This document shows, one piece after another, positions 43,928-54,344 of a DNA stretch of 64,000 nucleotides. The DNA is from Aphrocallistes beatrix (lineage: Eukaryota > Porifera > Hexactinellida > Sceptrulophora > Aphrocallistidae): positions 2,232,001 to 2,296,000 of the forward strand of contig OY725502.1 of the NCBI GenBank assembly GCA_963281255.1, in the 5' to 3' direction. Position 1 is the first letter of the stretch. Each line of letters opens with the position of its first letter. Both the position numbers and the translations under genes were made by a program. The notes under the pieces are model-generated. The model was not told the origin of the DNA, did no database searches, and saw only the letters and a program-made list of their open reading frames with translations.

Positions 43928-45845
43928 GGATACCGCCCTCGAAAAACATCGCCTGACATTAAAAAAAAAGGTGAAAGTTTTTATTGCTAATTCCATCGAA
44001 TTATTGAGTAGTCTACCATCTAAACGTACTTGTTGGACGGTATTTATTTTGATATTTAAGAACTGAGCACCTAAAGCTCAGTCGTACTAGAAATCGGAAA
44101 GTTTTTCGCGGTTTTGCGGCGCATTCATCAAATATTTTCTAACTTATCTGATATTTTTTCAATTATATGAACCGCAAAATGGTTTTGGCCCCTTTAAATA
44201 TTATAAAACAGAAGAATTTAGAAAAAGAGGCACTTAAAATCCAATCAAAAATATCTTTATGAGTGACTTCATTTCTAAAATGCTCGGGAAATGGCCGTTG
44301 TGATATTAGCTATTGTGTATAGAAAAGAATTCTGAACAGTTTAAAAAAAAATTTGTTCAGATCCGACCATTAGTTCGTAAGTTAATGTATATTGTAGGTA
44401 AAGTTCGGACATCAAACCTCTCTATGGCCCCGAAAGTGCTCGATGTCAATGCTTGAAAACTATTGAAGATATATAATCTATTATAGTCTTAATAGAAAGG
44501 ATATATATGATAATATATAGGTTCCTCAAACATCTCTTTGTCTAAAAGTAAATATTTCTTGACTTATCATCGATTTTATTGTACTACAAATTCTATGGAG
44601 AACTTTGAATATATTAGAAAATGGCGAATCTTGTCATGAAATAAGTAGCTATTATACTCAAAAAACAATGCAATAGTCACTAGCAATGTATACAGAAATT
44701 TTGAAGCACTCAACATGATTATTTTGGAAGTTCAAAGCATTTATCTCCAAAATTCGGTCAAAGCCCCCCATTTATGGTCCAAAAACAGATTCCTCCATAT
44801 CTCGGGAAATATACACCCAAATTCTTAGCTCTCAATTCCTAATATACTTTTCAAGAAGGTATATATCTGATTCTTAAATAATCAGTGTACTACATGGAAT
44901 GGAATGCTAAGTTCCAAATTTTTATCACGTGATGACGTAGCATTTTTCGAAAATCCTAACTTGAAAACTAAAAGTCGTTGACTCTCGCTCTAACTTCCTA
45001 ATATACTTTTTAGAAGCTCTTTATTCATTCTAAACCGATGAATTTTACTTTGTAGTGCTAGGAATATGAATTATATTCCCTATTTGGTTCAAAATTTACG
45101 GGGTTAGAGGCCTCAAGTAATTTGTGAATTTTCAGTATAATTTTGCTATTTTCACCAAAATCTGTTGGAATACATCTAATTAATTAGTATACATGCGATT
45201 AAATGCCAATGTATGCTTTTATTTATCGTTAATACCTCATTTTACATCGTTCTTAACATCAAAACTTCAAATCCCTATATCTCGGGACTTTAAAATTCCA
45301 AAATTGACCGTCTTTCAAAAATTTTAACTCAAAATTACTTTGAGATAGAGGTTTGAAAATTTAAGGATTGTTCTATATCATTAGGCGATGAGCGTAGGAC
45401 CACTCGATTTTCGATATCTTATAAATTTGTGATTTTATTGCTGATTTCCAAAGAAAATCGGGCTTTTTTCGACGTTTTTTGGCGAATTTTTTTCAAACCC
45501 CTATAAAATTAACAATTTTGGTTATTTTAACTTTCTTTTGTTTCCATGCGATTGCAAATTTTATAGACTATATATGAATAAATTTTCGAAGCATTTGATC
45601 CAAACATGTGTTTCAAAAAAATCACAGAGTGGAGGAGAGCTTACCATTAAGATGTGCTAGGGAAAAACGGGAAAAAACGGACTTTGAGACGCTGTAACTC
45701 AAAAAATAGGAATGCGAACCAAAAACTGTTTAGCATGTCTCAATATTTTTTAATTGCACTACCTGTCCACGCTTAACATCTTATATATCTCTATTCTTGG
45801 TATATGCTGTAATCCAAACCTATGGATTTTTCAAGGGCGGTATCC
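43928..45845 (+). mobile_element. TTAA-family element, 1918 bp, non-coding
   Basis: Ends GGATACCGCCCTCGAAAAA and the complement of GGATACCGCCCTTGAAAAA; TTAA on both sides (43924-43927, 45846-45849). The target was the single TTAA in a Helitron 5' end (ACATTAATCGAG), so the duplication is proved by the intact sister sequences. No frame over about 60 codons is shared with other copies. TTAA target choice is the habit of piggyBac-type transposases, but the end sequence is not the usual CCC type. Confidence 0.85.
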
Positions 45846-45869
45846 TTAATCGAGTTTTAATAGTAAGGA

Positions 45870-46824
45870 TGCATTGAGTCAGGTATAATATTCTTTATCA
45901 GTCAATAAATTAAAAGCCAACTATAATGTTAAATCCCTGGATTCTGATTGGCTATACATTTTGAAACTTTTTGTGAAGAGGTGTGAAATATTTTCACAAC
46001 CTAGGTTAAATCTCCACGAATGATATTTCTTCCAACATTTTGATAACTATCGATCTTAGTTTACACGTATATATTGATGAAACATACCTGTTCTAGAGAG
46101 GGATAAAAGGAAAATGAATAAAAAATTACACAATTTTATTATAGAGCCTGGGTTGGAATCAACGTATACCAGGAACGTAATGATTTTCGTTTGTGTTTTT
46201 GATGCTGTTTGTAATAATTCTTCCGTCTAACTAATCCTATTCACGACAGAGCTCCATTTCTGAATATTCTTTTTTGTTTAAATAGTCGATTATGTTCAAT
46301 TGTTCAAAATGAAAACATCGCCATTATATTTAATTTAGCAATCTAATTATAATGAATATTTCTCTAATTATAATTACGACAATATACATGCTATTGACGT
46401 AAGATTAATGTGCTCCAGATCATAATATAGGGAGGAAAAAGTCAAAGAATGGTCGAATTTAGCTTAGCGAGCGATCAATTGGAGGTTCTTGGGACTTGCC
46501 GCAAGAAGATATTAACCTCTAACATTCATCTTGATGATACTTTAGATGCTTTTACGGTAGGAGTACACATATTACTGTTTTACGATCATTTGAATGGAAA
46601 TATGCATTTATGGTTGAGAAATATAGGGTTGGATTTCCTCAGTCCCCTCATTTCCTTTGATATTACGATATGATGCAAATATATTATTACCACTTATTCT
46701 TTAAGCTGCATGAAAAATTGATATTATCAACAGATAACTTCATTCTGAATTTGAGGTCATAAACGTTGAAAATATAGCCGCCTGGAACATCCATTTAATA
46801 AGCTATTTGCAACATTTCGAAATC
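45870..46824. other. Unassigned stretch
   Basis: No supported gene; a 74-codon frame (46449-46673) has no domain. A short F2-like patch (TTCTGATTGGCTATACATTT, GAGGTGTGAAATATTTTCAC) is seen near 45945-46005. Confidence 0.35.
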
Positions 46825-46832
46825 CATATCAG

Positions 46833-47299
46833 CAGGGCCGGCGACAGAATTTAACCCCTCCATCTCTTACCCGCTTCTCTTGACGTTTTTGCGGACCTGA
46901 TTTATGAACATAGGACATAGACTTTATTTTGAAATATTTAGTAATTGAAATAGAGCAATTTCTATAATTCCATATTTTATATCGTGGTGAAGGAATTAGA
47001 TTAAATAATAAGGTTTCAAACAATGGAATAAATTAATGACAATTTATTAATGACAGAATCCTTTGTTTGCTAAGTGTGATATTGATCATAGCAATTATTC
47101 TATTAGTGAAAACTGAAACAAAGGAATTCATATTGTGATACAAGCTTATTATGTACATACAAGACACAATTACAATGGACATCTTAAATCCTAAAGAAAC
47201 TATTACATGCCGACCTGGGGCCCCTATTTACCCCGGGGCCCCTATTTACCACGGGCCCCCCGGTTTTACCCCAAGCTACCCCCCCTGTCGCCGGCCCTG
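46833..47299. mobile_element. hAT-type MITE with perfect 8-bp target duplication
   Basis: The 15-bp inverted ends CAGGGCCGGCGACAG are exact. CATATCAG lies directly outside both ends (46825-46832 and 47300-47307), the 8-bp duplication typical of hAT. 467 bp, no transposase. The right half holds GGGGCCCC(T)ATTTACC repeats. Confidence 0.92.
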
Positions 47300-47307
47300 C
47301 ATATCAG

Positions 47308-47811
47308 TACAACTTGTAGTATTTAGAATAAGTTGTATCATGCATAATGGCCTCTAAAGAGTTGAGAGGGACGAAGCTAATTATACTGTAGGTGGACCAA
47401 GTTGTCATTCTCGGAGGACATCAGTTTCCGATCGTTTTATCCTCCTCAGGGATGCTGCGTTCATGTTCACCGCGGTGTGTCTGAAAGTTACATTCGTGCA
47501 CTTGAGTAGGTACCATTTCTCCTCGCCGTGATCAAATCCCATAAACTCATGAATGGCTCCATGTGATGGTTCGTCCACAAATCCAAATTGAGATGAATTG
47601 AACAGCTATCATAGACGAAATGATCAACCTACTCATCTAAACAAACTGAACCAACTGAACCGACTAAACTGAAAGAACGCAGGTCAGCTCGTGAACGAAG
47701 TAAACTAACGCTAGGGGAGTTGAAATTAGGAGGTCAACGTGAACACACTGAACGTGCTCAATTTGAGATGAACTGAATTGCGTTTGTTAAGTCGGTTTTT
47801 GTGAAAACATT
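47308..47811. other. Unassigned stretch, more GC-rich
   Basis: No repeat ends or gene recognised. It is a rare patch without visible mobile DNA and could be single-copy host sequence; repeated CAACTGAACCGACTAAACTG-like words occur near 47640-47770. Confidence 0.3.
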
Positions 47812-47893
47812 AGGGACCAGCCTTCGTACAGAAAGTTTTAATGGTCTCAACTATTTTCAAAAATTTCTCGGAACCGGTAGATTTTAGGTCATC
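47812..47893 (+). repeat. Fragment of the 59575 foldback element
   Basis: GGGACCAGCCTTCGTA, then TTTTAATGGTCTCAACTATT and CTCGGAACCGGTAGATTTTA match the loop and inner right arm of the foldback at 59575-60250, with the loop in the opposite orientation. Confidence 0.6.
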
Positions 47894-48160
47894 AACATAT
47901 ACAAGCGGGCATCGTTTGCTTGCGCTGCGCGACTGCGCTGCGCGACTTTGTGTCCGCCAGAGGAGCCCTTCGCCTGGAATCACATTGACTAATTTAAAGG
48001 GAGACAGCATCTCTAAATGCGCCTGTACTACTTTTATAAACGATTTCGCACGAAAAATCACCAAATTTGTCAATTTTTTAAATTATGTTGCGTAATGATG
48101 ACGTTATAACGGGGTGATGAGTCATCATTTTTTGATGATAGTTGTGTTATATGTGATATA

Positions 48161-49492
48161 CAGGGTGTCAGATAATTATTTTCAAATTTTAATTTGATTA
48201 TATGCGAAGAAGTAGATGATGCAGGCATATATCAATCATTTTATGTGTTCATTTATGATAATATATTAATAATCAATTTTATAACCATCTCCATCTATTA
48301 AGAGACGGCATCTTTTAGGCATAGAAGACCAGTAAGGCTCTAGGAATACAGGATCGATATTGCTCCAAATGTCATTAAGCTCACTTTTAAGGGCCAAAAT
48401 GTTCTTTGGACTGCGTTTGGACAGTTCGTACTTGATCCAACCAAAGAGATTTTCTATTGGATTAACATCTGGACTTTGGCTTGGCCACTCTAACCTCCTA
48501 TTAGGCATATTTTCGTTCATCCAAGCCTTTGTTGCCTTCGAGGTGTGCTTTGGATCGTTGTCCATAACCAAAACCCACTCTTTATTGTGAAATACTTTTG
48601 CTTGTGCTAATAAATGAACCTCCAATATCTTTGTAAATAGGGACGAGTCAAGATTTTGAGTGAATATGCATAAAGGAAATGTTCCTACGGACGAAAATGC
48701 AGCCCAGATGTGTATTTTCTGTGTATGTTTGCAAGTAGGTTGCAGGCGAATTTGACCTTTTTTGGTCCACATTCTGACACGACCTCTTGATAGCCATATA
48801 GAAGCTTCATCAGCAAAAATTGAGTGTTCCCATCTTCTTGACATATTGCACTTAGCCCATTCTACCCTATAAAGGCGATTCTTTTCGCTTAACATCGGAA
48901 TTTTTACTGGATACGGCTTCGAGTACTCAAGGTTACGAAGACATCTGTGTACTGTATCTCGAGAGATAATCACTGGTGATTTTGATGTCAATGTTCGTAT
49001 AGAGGTAGTAGGATCCAAGCTGATGGATTTCGCGACAAATTTCTTTATTTGAGGAATAAGTTTAGAGGGTCTACCTGCGCCTTTCTTGTGTTTAATCCCA
49101 ACTCCTGATTTAATGCTAGAATTTACATTGTAAACAGTCCTGGTAGACACACCTACAAGTCGACTAATTTCTTCAATCGAGTGCTTTTTACCATCTAATA
49201 AGATTCGTATGTGAATGCGCTTTGATAATTGAGACATAATAGAACAAATTATCTAGCAAATAATTGTAAAAATATCAATAAATAAAAATCAATAAAAAAA
49301 GTCGCGTCATCATGATGACGTAACGATTTCAACCTAAAAATCAAATTGTCCACTTAAATGAATGATTTTAAATTTAGTCAAAGCCTACTTAGGTTCATTT
49401 CCACCAGCAAAATGCAGCTAGTCATAGTTGCTCTAGGTTCTGAAACCATGAATGATAAAACAATGTTTTGAAAATAATTATCTGACACCCTG
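48161..49492 (-). mobile_element. Complete Tc1/mariner-type element (1332 bp)
   Basis: The 26-bp inverted ends beginning CAGGGTGTCAGATAATTATT are identical. TA at 48159-48160 and 49493-49494. A single gene fills it. Perfect ends and an open transposase frame suggest recent insertion. Confidence 0.93.
48266..49237 (-). CDS. Tc1-like transposase, DD35E spacing, intact
   Basis: A 323-residue cut-and-paste transposase that would bind its 26-bp ends and excise and insert at TA. The first ATG (49237) is chosen; it lies about 255 bp inside the right end and the protein has normal family length. N-terminal helix-turn-helix (residues about 19-40, IEEISRLVGVSTRTVYNV), AT-hook-like GAGRPSKL (53-60), second helix-turn-helix (about 65-105). 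Catalytic residues are D143 (FADEASIW), D226 (VMDNDPKHTS) and E262 (SPDVNPIENLFGWIK). Exactly 35 residues lie between D226 and E262, against 34 in classic Tc1. No stops or frameshifts, and all three acidic residues are present. It is the only transposase in the window that could be active. Clade membership beyond Tc1-like is not claimed. Confidence 0.93.
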   Translation of the reverse strand: MSQLSKRIHIRILLDGKKHSIEEISRLVGVSTRTVYNVNSSIKSGVGIKHKKGAGRPSKLIPQIKKFVAKSISLDPTTSIRTLTSKSPVIISRDTVHRCLRNLEYSKPYPVKIPMLSEKNRLYRVEWAKCNMSRRWEHSIFADEASIWLSRGRVRMWTKKGQIRLQPTCKHTQKIHIWAAFSSVGTFPLCIFTQNLDSSLFTKILEVHLLAQAKVFHNKEWVLVMDNDPKHTSKATKAWMNENMPNRRLEWPSQSPDVNPIENLFGWIKYELSKRSPKNILALKSELNDIWSNIDPVFLEPYWSSMPKRCRLLIDGDGYKIDY

Positions 49493-49736
49493 TATTAATA
49501 TACAGATTCTATTAAAATTTCAGCTTTCTATCACTTAAAAGGGCTGAGTTATGGTTGAAAAACTGGAATTTCTGATTTTAAAATAAGGTGACAATGACGT
49601 CATAATTCCATGATGAGTCAACATTTTCGTCTGAACTCAGAACTTGCCATAGCAAAAAGACAAAAATTAGCTTCCTCTACTTGATAGTTTCTTCAATCAA
49701 TTCGTTACAGATATATAGTATATACGTATATATATA

Positions 49737-49942
49737 CAAGCGCGCTTCGCTTGCTTGCGTTTTGCGGCTGGCGGACACTTTGTGTCCGCCGGATGCGCCT
49801 GACATCATAATTCCATGATGAGTCGGAATTTTCGTCTGAGCTCAGAACTTAGCGGAGCTATAGCCAAAAGACACCCAATTGCCAAAAATCAGCTTTCTGT
49901 GCTTGGTTTCTTCAATCAATTCGTTGCATATACAAGTATATA
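49737..49942 (-). mobile_element. Helitron-like H16, internally deleted
   Basis: Tail hairpins at 49737 join directly to CATCATAATTCCATGATGAG, so about 300 bp of the body is missing. The remainder runs to CAATCAATTCGTTGCAT and a TA tract occupied by a pogo-type MITE. It starts in the TA tract of H15. Confidence 0.65.
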
Positions 49943-50130
49943 CAGTCGACTCCGCTTAATAGGGCCACATCGGTCAGAGGACATTTTGCCCCGATTAAAC
50001 GGAGAACCCTATTAACCGAAAATATTTTGTATTAGCTTATATGTGTGAGAGCTATTCCGGTCCTGCCAAAAGTGGCCCGATTAAGAGGTTGACCCGATTA
50101 AACAGTGGCCCTATTATGCGGAGTCGACTG
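49943..50130. mobile_element. 188-bp pogo-type MITE, copy 3
   Basis: Ends CAGTCGACTCCGCTTAATAG and CGGAGTCGACTG; TA on both sides. Sequence nearly identical to the copies at 10871 and 59356 (inverted relative to them). Confidence 0.82.
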
Positions 50131-50147
50131 TATATATACATATACAC

Positions 50148-52310
50148 TACAATACCGATTTACGAATTGTTTGGGAGCAAAAGTGTTCGTTAAATCGATA
50201 TTTATTACCTATTTAAATCTGGTAGTATTTTATAAATTATGGGTGGGTTTAAAGAAATATTAAAAATAGCCGAACTAGCTTTAAACAAGTCAACCATGAC
50301 TTTGAGATAAAACATGATACAGGATAAAACAATTGTCCTGCTAAATGAATACCTACCGTCTCGCTTTTCTCTTTACCTTGGTGGCAATTATGCAATTATT
50401 TTATCTGGAGCTCTTTGATTAATAACAGATATTTACGGACACCCACAAGCCACAACCACAAATTTCTAATCTGACCACAATTCTATTTACTTTGTTGTGT
50501 ACTTCTGGTTTTATGTTGACCTTATTATACACTACACTTTGTATCGATTTACGAATTATTTCCAAATAACCCCCACAAAAATCTTGCTTCCTAGTAGTAT
50601 AAATCGAATTTTATTTCTTCCCCTGATTTACTTACTTGTCTAATCAAATGGTATATAATATTATTGCGACGACAAAGAAGAGAAATTCACGGAGCTTAGG
50701 GGTTAAACAAGAGATTTATAAAAAACTAAAAACTGGGACAACACCATCAGAGATTGAAAAAGAATATGGACTTTCAAGAACTGCTATTTATTAGTGAACT
50801 CAAAAAATTTTCATGACCCAAGATAGAAGAATTCTTGAAAACTAACCCAGATTTGAAGGATAGAAAGACGATGAAAAGTAGTGCCAATCCTGAGCTGGAG
50901 AATGCTTTGCTGATGTTTTTTCAGCAACAACGTGCCTTAGGGAAACCTATCTCGGGTTGTCTTCTTAGGGAGAAGGCAAATATTAACAAGAAAAGCTAAT
51001 AACAAAAGGAGTACTCGACCATGGTTATACTTACAACGATGACGCTGATTTAACTGATGGATTTGTTAATCGCTTTAAAGGGCGACATAGCATTCCTCAA
51101 CTGAATTTTTATGGTGAAAAAGCAAGCGCGGACAAAGGTGCTGTAGGTCCATTATCAGAAAAATTTCAGGAATTGATTGTCAAAGAAAATCTGAGTATAT
51201 AACAAATATACAACTGTGATGAGACTGGATTATGCTTGCGCTCAATCCCAACTACGACATTAGCTGGACCCGAGGTAAACAAAATCGAAGGAACCAGATT
51301 AGACAAATATCATGTCACTTTAATGCCATGTGCAAACGCATCTGGCACACACAAACTCCAATTAGTGTTCATTTACAAATACGAAAACCCTCGCGCATTA
51401 AAACGTGTTAATAAGAAGAACCTTCCAGTTAGTTACTATAATCAGGCCAAAGCATGGATGAACAATTTTATTTTTGACAGATGGTTTAATAGTGAATTTG
51501 TTCCTCTAGTGAGAAAGCATTTGAGGTCAATCGGAATAGATGGAAAAGCAATACTGGTCCTAGATAATGCTCCTGCACATCTGAAATTCCTAAAAGAAGC
51601 TAATGTTCATCATGTTGGTCCGGAATATAAAATTTTTTGTGTTTTTCTTCCTGCGAACACAACATCAATTCTTCAGCCGATGGACCAGGCAGTCTTAGAT
51701 ACCCTAAAGAGATATTGCAGGAAAAAGTTGATGTGTACAGCGTTAAATGAATTGAATGAGGAAAAAACAATGATTGAAGTAAAAAAGAACATAACAATAA
51801 GAGATGCTATTCATTGGGCTGCTGAAGCATGGTAAGATATTAGTCCTTATACAATATTTTCAAGTTGGAACAGCCTACTGCCAGAAAAGTGTATTATGGA
51901 AGTACCTGATCCCACAACAAGTGACGGCAACGAAGAAGAATTTCCACTAAAGAACTGGTTGGATTCAAGTTATGATGAACTCGATCCTGGCTTCCAGTTG
52001 ATGAATGATGAAGAAATCCTCGAATTTTGCAAAGAAGAGAAAGCACCTGTAGAGGAGCCACTAGAAGAACTGATCCCCGTTCTGGATGTCTTGCCTATTT
52101 CTGAAGTTGTTCTTCTACTCCATGATATCATGTTTACTCTGGAGAATGACGTCAATAGCACCAAGCATGAACTTTTGATGTTCCGGGGAGTTTTAAACAG
52201 AGGGCGGCTTTGAAAATGTAGCGGTATTGCTGAATTTACTTTTCTCTCTAGATTGATTCATACGAATTTACTTACAGAACTTAGTTGGTATCATTACCCA
52301 TTGCATTATA
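50148..52310 (+). mobile_element. Tigger-type element, degenerate
   Basis: Encloses a long transposase pseudogene. The presumed left end CACTACAATACCGATTTACG follows TA. CGTTAAATCGATATTTA words recur near both sides (50190, 52490-52550), but a clean right terminus was not found, so the limits are approximate. Confidence 0.5.
50648..52213 (+). pseudogene. Tigger/pogo transposase pseudogene, near full length
   Basis: DDE_1-type transposase of about 500 residues with several stops and two frameshifts. From the ATG at 50648: pogo-type helix-turn-helix (KKRNSRSLGVKQEIYKKLK, then PSEIEKEYGLSRTAIY and a TAG). In another frame comes a CENP-B-like DNA-binding part (NPELENALLMFFQQQRALGK), followed by FVNRFKGRHSIPQLNFYGEK. 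The catalytic core has its first Asp at 51218-51220 (NCDETGL), its second in LVLDNAPAHL, and its third in TSILQPMDQAVLDTLKRY. After a TAA at 51833 the same frame continues into an acidic C-terminal tail (LDSSYDELDPGFQLM) to 52213. All three acidic residues survive but the gene cannot be translated whole. Confidence 0.85.
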
Positions 52311-52485
52311 CAGTAGAACCTACTATAACGGCCACTCTATATAACGGTCACCTGTACATAGCGGCCACTTTCAATAAGTCTCCATATGACCTCCCTTAGT
52401 ATAATCAACCTGTGTATAGCGGCCACCGGCACATAACGGCGATTTTGGCTAGTCCCTTCGGTGGCCGTTTTGAAAGGTTCCACTG
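52311..52485. mobile_element. Pogo-type MITE, 175 bp
   Basis: Ends CAGTAGAACCTACTATAACG and the complement of CAGTGGAACCTTTCAAAACG; TA at 52309-52310 and 52486-52487. Inner TATAACGG(T/C)CAC units as in 7130-7537. Confidence 0.78.
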
Positions 52486-52591
52486 TAGTTCTTTAAATCG
52501 ATATTTAATATCCATTGAATCAATATTTTGTGTTCGTTAAATCGATATTTTATTTTCATTAAACGGCCTCTGAAAATCACAAAATTTGTCA

Positions 52592-52665
52592 CAAATATAA
52601 CCTATTTCGCAACCATATGGTGACTAATCTAAATTTTCACAACGGATATGGGTACTTTGACGCCA
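52592..52665 (+). repeat. Dispersed repeat, second copy of 3258-3335
   Basis: AATATAACCTATTTCGCAACC and GATATGGGTACTTTGACGCC recur from 3258. Type unknown; an F2 fragment follows at once. Confidence 0.6.
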
Positions 52666-52870
52666 ATATATTTGCATTATAAAATAATCAAATCTGATTG
52701 GTCAGCACATTTTGTCACCTATCTCGGTGCGGTGTGAAGATTTCGCTTTGATCTTCGAACTCCATTCTAGTTTCATTATTACTTACCTGTGTGCCAAATT
52801 TTACGTTTCTAGCACCTCCCAGTTCCTCAATCAATTCGCACAATTAAAAAAAAAACCCATTGCGTTTTAA
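52666..52870 (-). mobile_element. Helitron-like F2, 5' part
   Basis: GATTGGTCAGCACATTTTGT, CACCTATCTCGGTGCGGTGT, TTCCTCAATCAATTCGCACA and an A-run ending near 52865 match the F2 copy at 42889-43650. Confidence 0.6.
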
Positions 52871-52879
52871 TATATAAGA

Positions 52880-53040
52880 TACTGATAATTTAGATATAAT
52901 CCAAACAAATTTTGGTGAATATAGCAAAGGTATAGTGAAAATCCCTAATTTCCTTGAGGCTCCTAATCCCGAGTATTTTGAACCAATTGGGAATGATAAT
53001 TTAAGACTGAATTATCATTCCCAATTGGTTCAAGTCCCGA
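52880..53040 (-). mobile_element. TTAA-family fragment ending in a perfect hairpin
   Basis: 52930-52985 matches the complement of 62925-62990 in a TTAA-family copy (GTGAAAATCC-C-AATTT, CCTAA(T)CCC-GAGTATTTTG). It runs into a hairpin with exact 24-bp arms (52978-53001 and 53010-53033) and an 8-base loop, where a short piece of the element is duplicated in reverse. Confidence 0.6.
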
Positions 53041-53268
53041 GATGGGAATATCTCACGCTTTATCATCGATTTCGAAAATTGCACTCTTTAAATTTGCAAT
53101 GAAATTGGAAAAACATTTATACAGCTTAAAAATAGTCAAAATCTGAATTTGAATGCTTTTCTTTTTAATTATCCCATTATTTATCATTATCACTTAATCT
53201 TTTAGAATCTTGACTAGTAAAACAAATATTTTATTAAACAAAGAGTGTCAGTTTGACTTTAAATCTAA
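53041..53268 (+). promoter_or_regulatory. Upstream region of the NHL gene
   Basis: 228 bp of AT-rich DNA before the start codon. No TATA box at a fixed distance could be singled out. The start context is TCTAAATGG, with the favourable G at +4. Confidence 0.25.
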
Positions 53269-54132
53269 ATGGCTGGGGCTTTTGATTATAGTCTTGAAAG
53301 TGCTGTCTCTAATCCCCCGAACGTTTTGAAATGGAAACTGTCAGAACCTGATTCTTTGGTGTATTCCAATGGAATTTACTACATTCTTAATGGTGCAACT
53401 AAGAATATTGAACTTTTATCTTCTTCTGGTGAAATATTAAACGAAATATCACAATTTTCTTATCCTTGGGGAATTTCTATTTCATTAGAATATTTGTTCG
53501 TTTCAGATGTAATGCGTAATGACATACAAATATTTACGCTTTCGGGTATTTATGTTAAATCCTTAGGTAAGCTTGGCAACTCAATTGGTGAATTTGATAA
53601 TCCAGCCGGAATATTTTATTCAGAGGTTGCTAAAAAATTATTTGTAGCAGATTGCTACAATAATAGAATTCAAGTATCAACCGGCGAATTCAAATTTAAT
53701 AACACTATTGGAGATAAATTGGTTTGTTTTCCAAAAGATGTATGTTTAAATTCATCTTTGCAGGTTGTAATTCTAGATGAAAGCCCCAAATGTTTGAAAA
53801 TCTTTAATTTGGCTGGGGATTTAATGATCCAATTTGCAACTCTTGGAAAAGAAATCGGGAATCCCTGGAGTATATCGGTTTGTCATTCACATATATTTAT
53901 AACTGATGATGAAATTCCTGGTTTCCTGGTTTATACAGAAGAGGGTAATTGTGTTGGGAGATATGGGTCTATAGGAGATAAACCTGGAGATTTTGCTACA
54001 AACTCCCCCACTGGTATCTATTTTAATAATGAGGAAAATTCAATATTTATTTGTGATAAATATAATGATCGTATTCAAGTATTTCATCTTTCTTCGTTTA
54101 ACTTTCCTCTCTCTTTGACAGAGAAATTTTGA
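53269..54132 (+). CDS. NHL-repeat beta-propeller protein
   Basis: A 287-residue protein in one uninterrupted exon. At least five NHL-type blades can be seen. They lie at residues about 66-92 (YPWGISISLEYLFVSD), 108-137 (EFDNPAGIFYSEVAKKLFVAD, then CYNNRIQVS, the best match), 152-180 (weak), 197-224 (weak, with FITDD) and 243-273 (SPTGIYFNNEENSIFICD, then KYNDRIQVF). The pattern P-GI-hydrophobic...-V-D--N-RIQVF is the NHL signature. A propeller of this size is expected to bind protein or RNA. Unlike TRIM-NHL proteins it has no RING, B-box or coiled coil, and there is no signal peptide or membrane segment, so a cytosolic role is likely. The neighbours are all mobile elements, and a lone mariner-type terminus lies 190 bp downstream. 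It is the only clear host-type gene here. The exact function is unknown; a missing upstream exon is possible. Confidence 0.85.
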   Translation: MAGAFDYSLESAVSNPPNVLKWKLSEPDSLVYSNGIYYILNGATKNIELLSSSGEILNEISQFSYPWGISISLEYLFVSDVMRNDIQIFTLSGIYVKSLGKLGNSIGEFDNPAGIFYSEVAKKLFVADCYNNRIQVSTGEFKFNNTIGDKLVCFPKDVCLNSSLQVVILDESPKCLKIFNLAGDLMIQFATLGKEIGNPWSISVCHSHIFITDDEIPGFLVYTEEGNCVGRYGSIGDKPGDFATNSPTGIYFNNEENSIFICDKYNDRIQVFHLSSFNFPLSLTEKF

Positions 54133-54279
54133 TTTTATATTTCTTTCTTTGGGAATGCATTGCATTATTTGAGAAATGTATATATATATCGTTATTTTTG
54201 GATTTCAAAATCAGATTTTCAGTAGCTGTCGTGAGTTTAATGAATCGGCCTCAATGGAGAGACCCATTTAGTATTATTT

Positions 54280-54325
54280 ATGATGCAAAGCAATATGGTG
54301 TTCCAATACTTTTGGCCAGGTAGTG
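54280..54325 (-). mobile_element. Lone mariner-type terminus
   Basis: GTTCCAATACTTTTGGCCAG then GTAGTG and TA: a right-hand terminus of the CACTACCTGGCCAAAAG type. No matching left end was found upstream of the NHL gene, so it is an isolated end. Confidence 0.5.
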
Positions 54326-54344
54326 TAACTGTGCAATTTTATGC

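Larger units (their letters stand above)
41861..45869 (-). mobile_element. Helitron-like H13, enclosing H14, F2 and a TTAA element
   Basis: The 3' tail is at 41861 (CAAGCGCGCTTCGCTTGC), the body runs to 42352, and the TA tract is split by H14 (42383-43888). The tract resumes at 43889-43920. The 5' terminal motif is cut at its own TTAA by the element 43928-45845 and resumes as TTAATCGAGTTTTAATAG, ending at 45869. Outer flanks are A and T, as for complete copies. Of 4.0 kb only about 550 bp is H13 itself. Confidence 0.75.
47902..49736 (-). mobile_element. Helitron-like H15, carrying an intact Tc1-like element
   Basis: Tail at 47902, body to 48160, Tc1-like element 48161-49492, body resumes TTAATATACAGATTCTATTA and runs to TTCGTTACAG with a TA tract at 49713-49736. 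The interruption point is a TA that other copies have once. The 5' terminal motif is missing; H16 begins in the tract. Confidence 0.75.

Noticed and set aside
53269-54325. NHL gene carried as cargo in a mariner element
   Set aside because: Only the right-hand terminus is present; no matching left terminus was found upstream.
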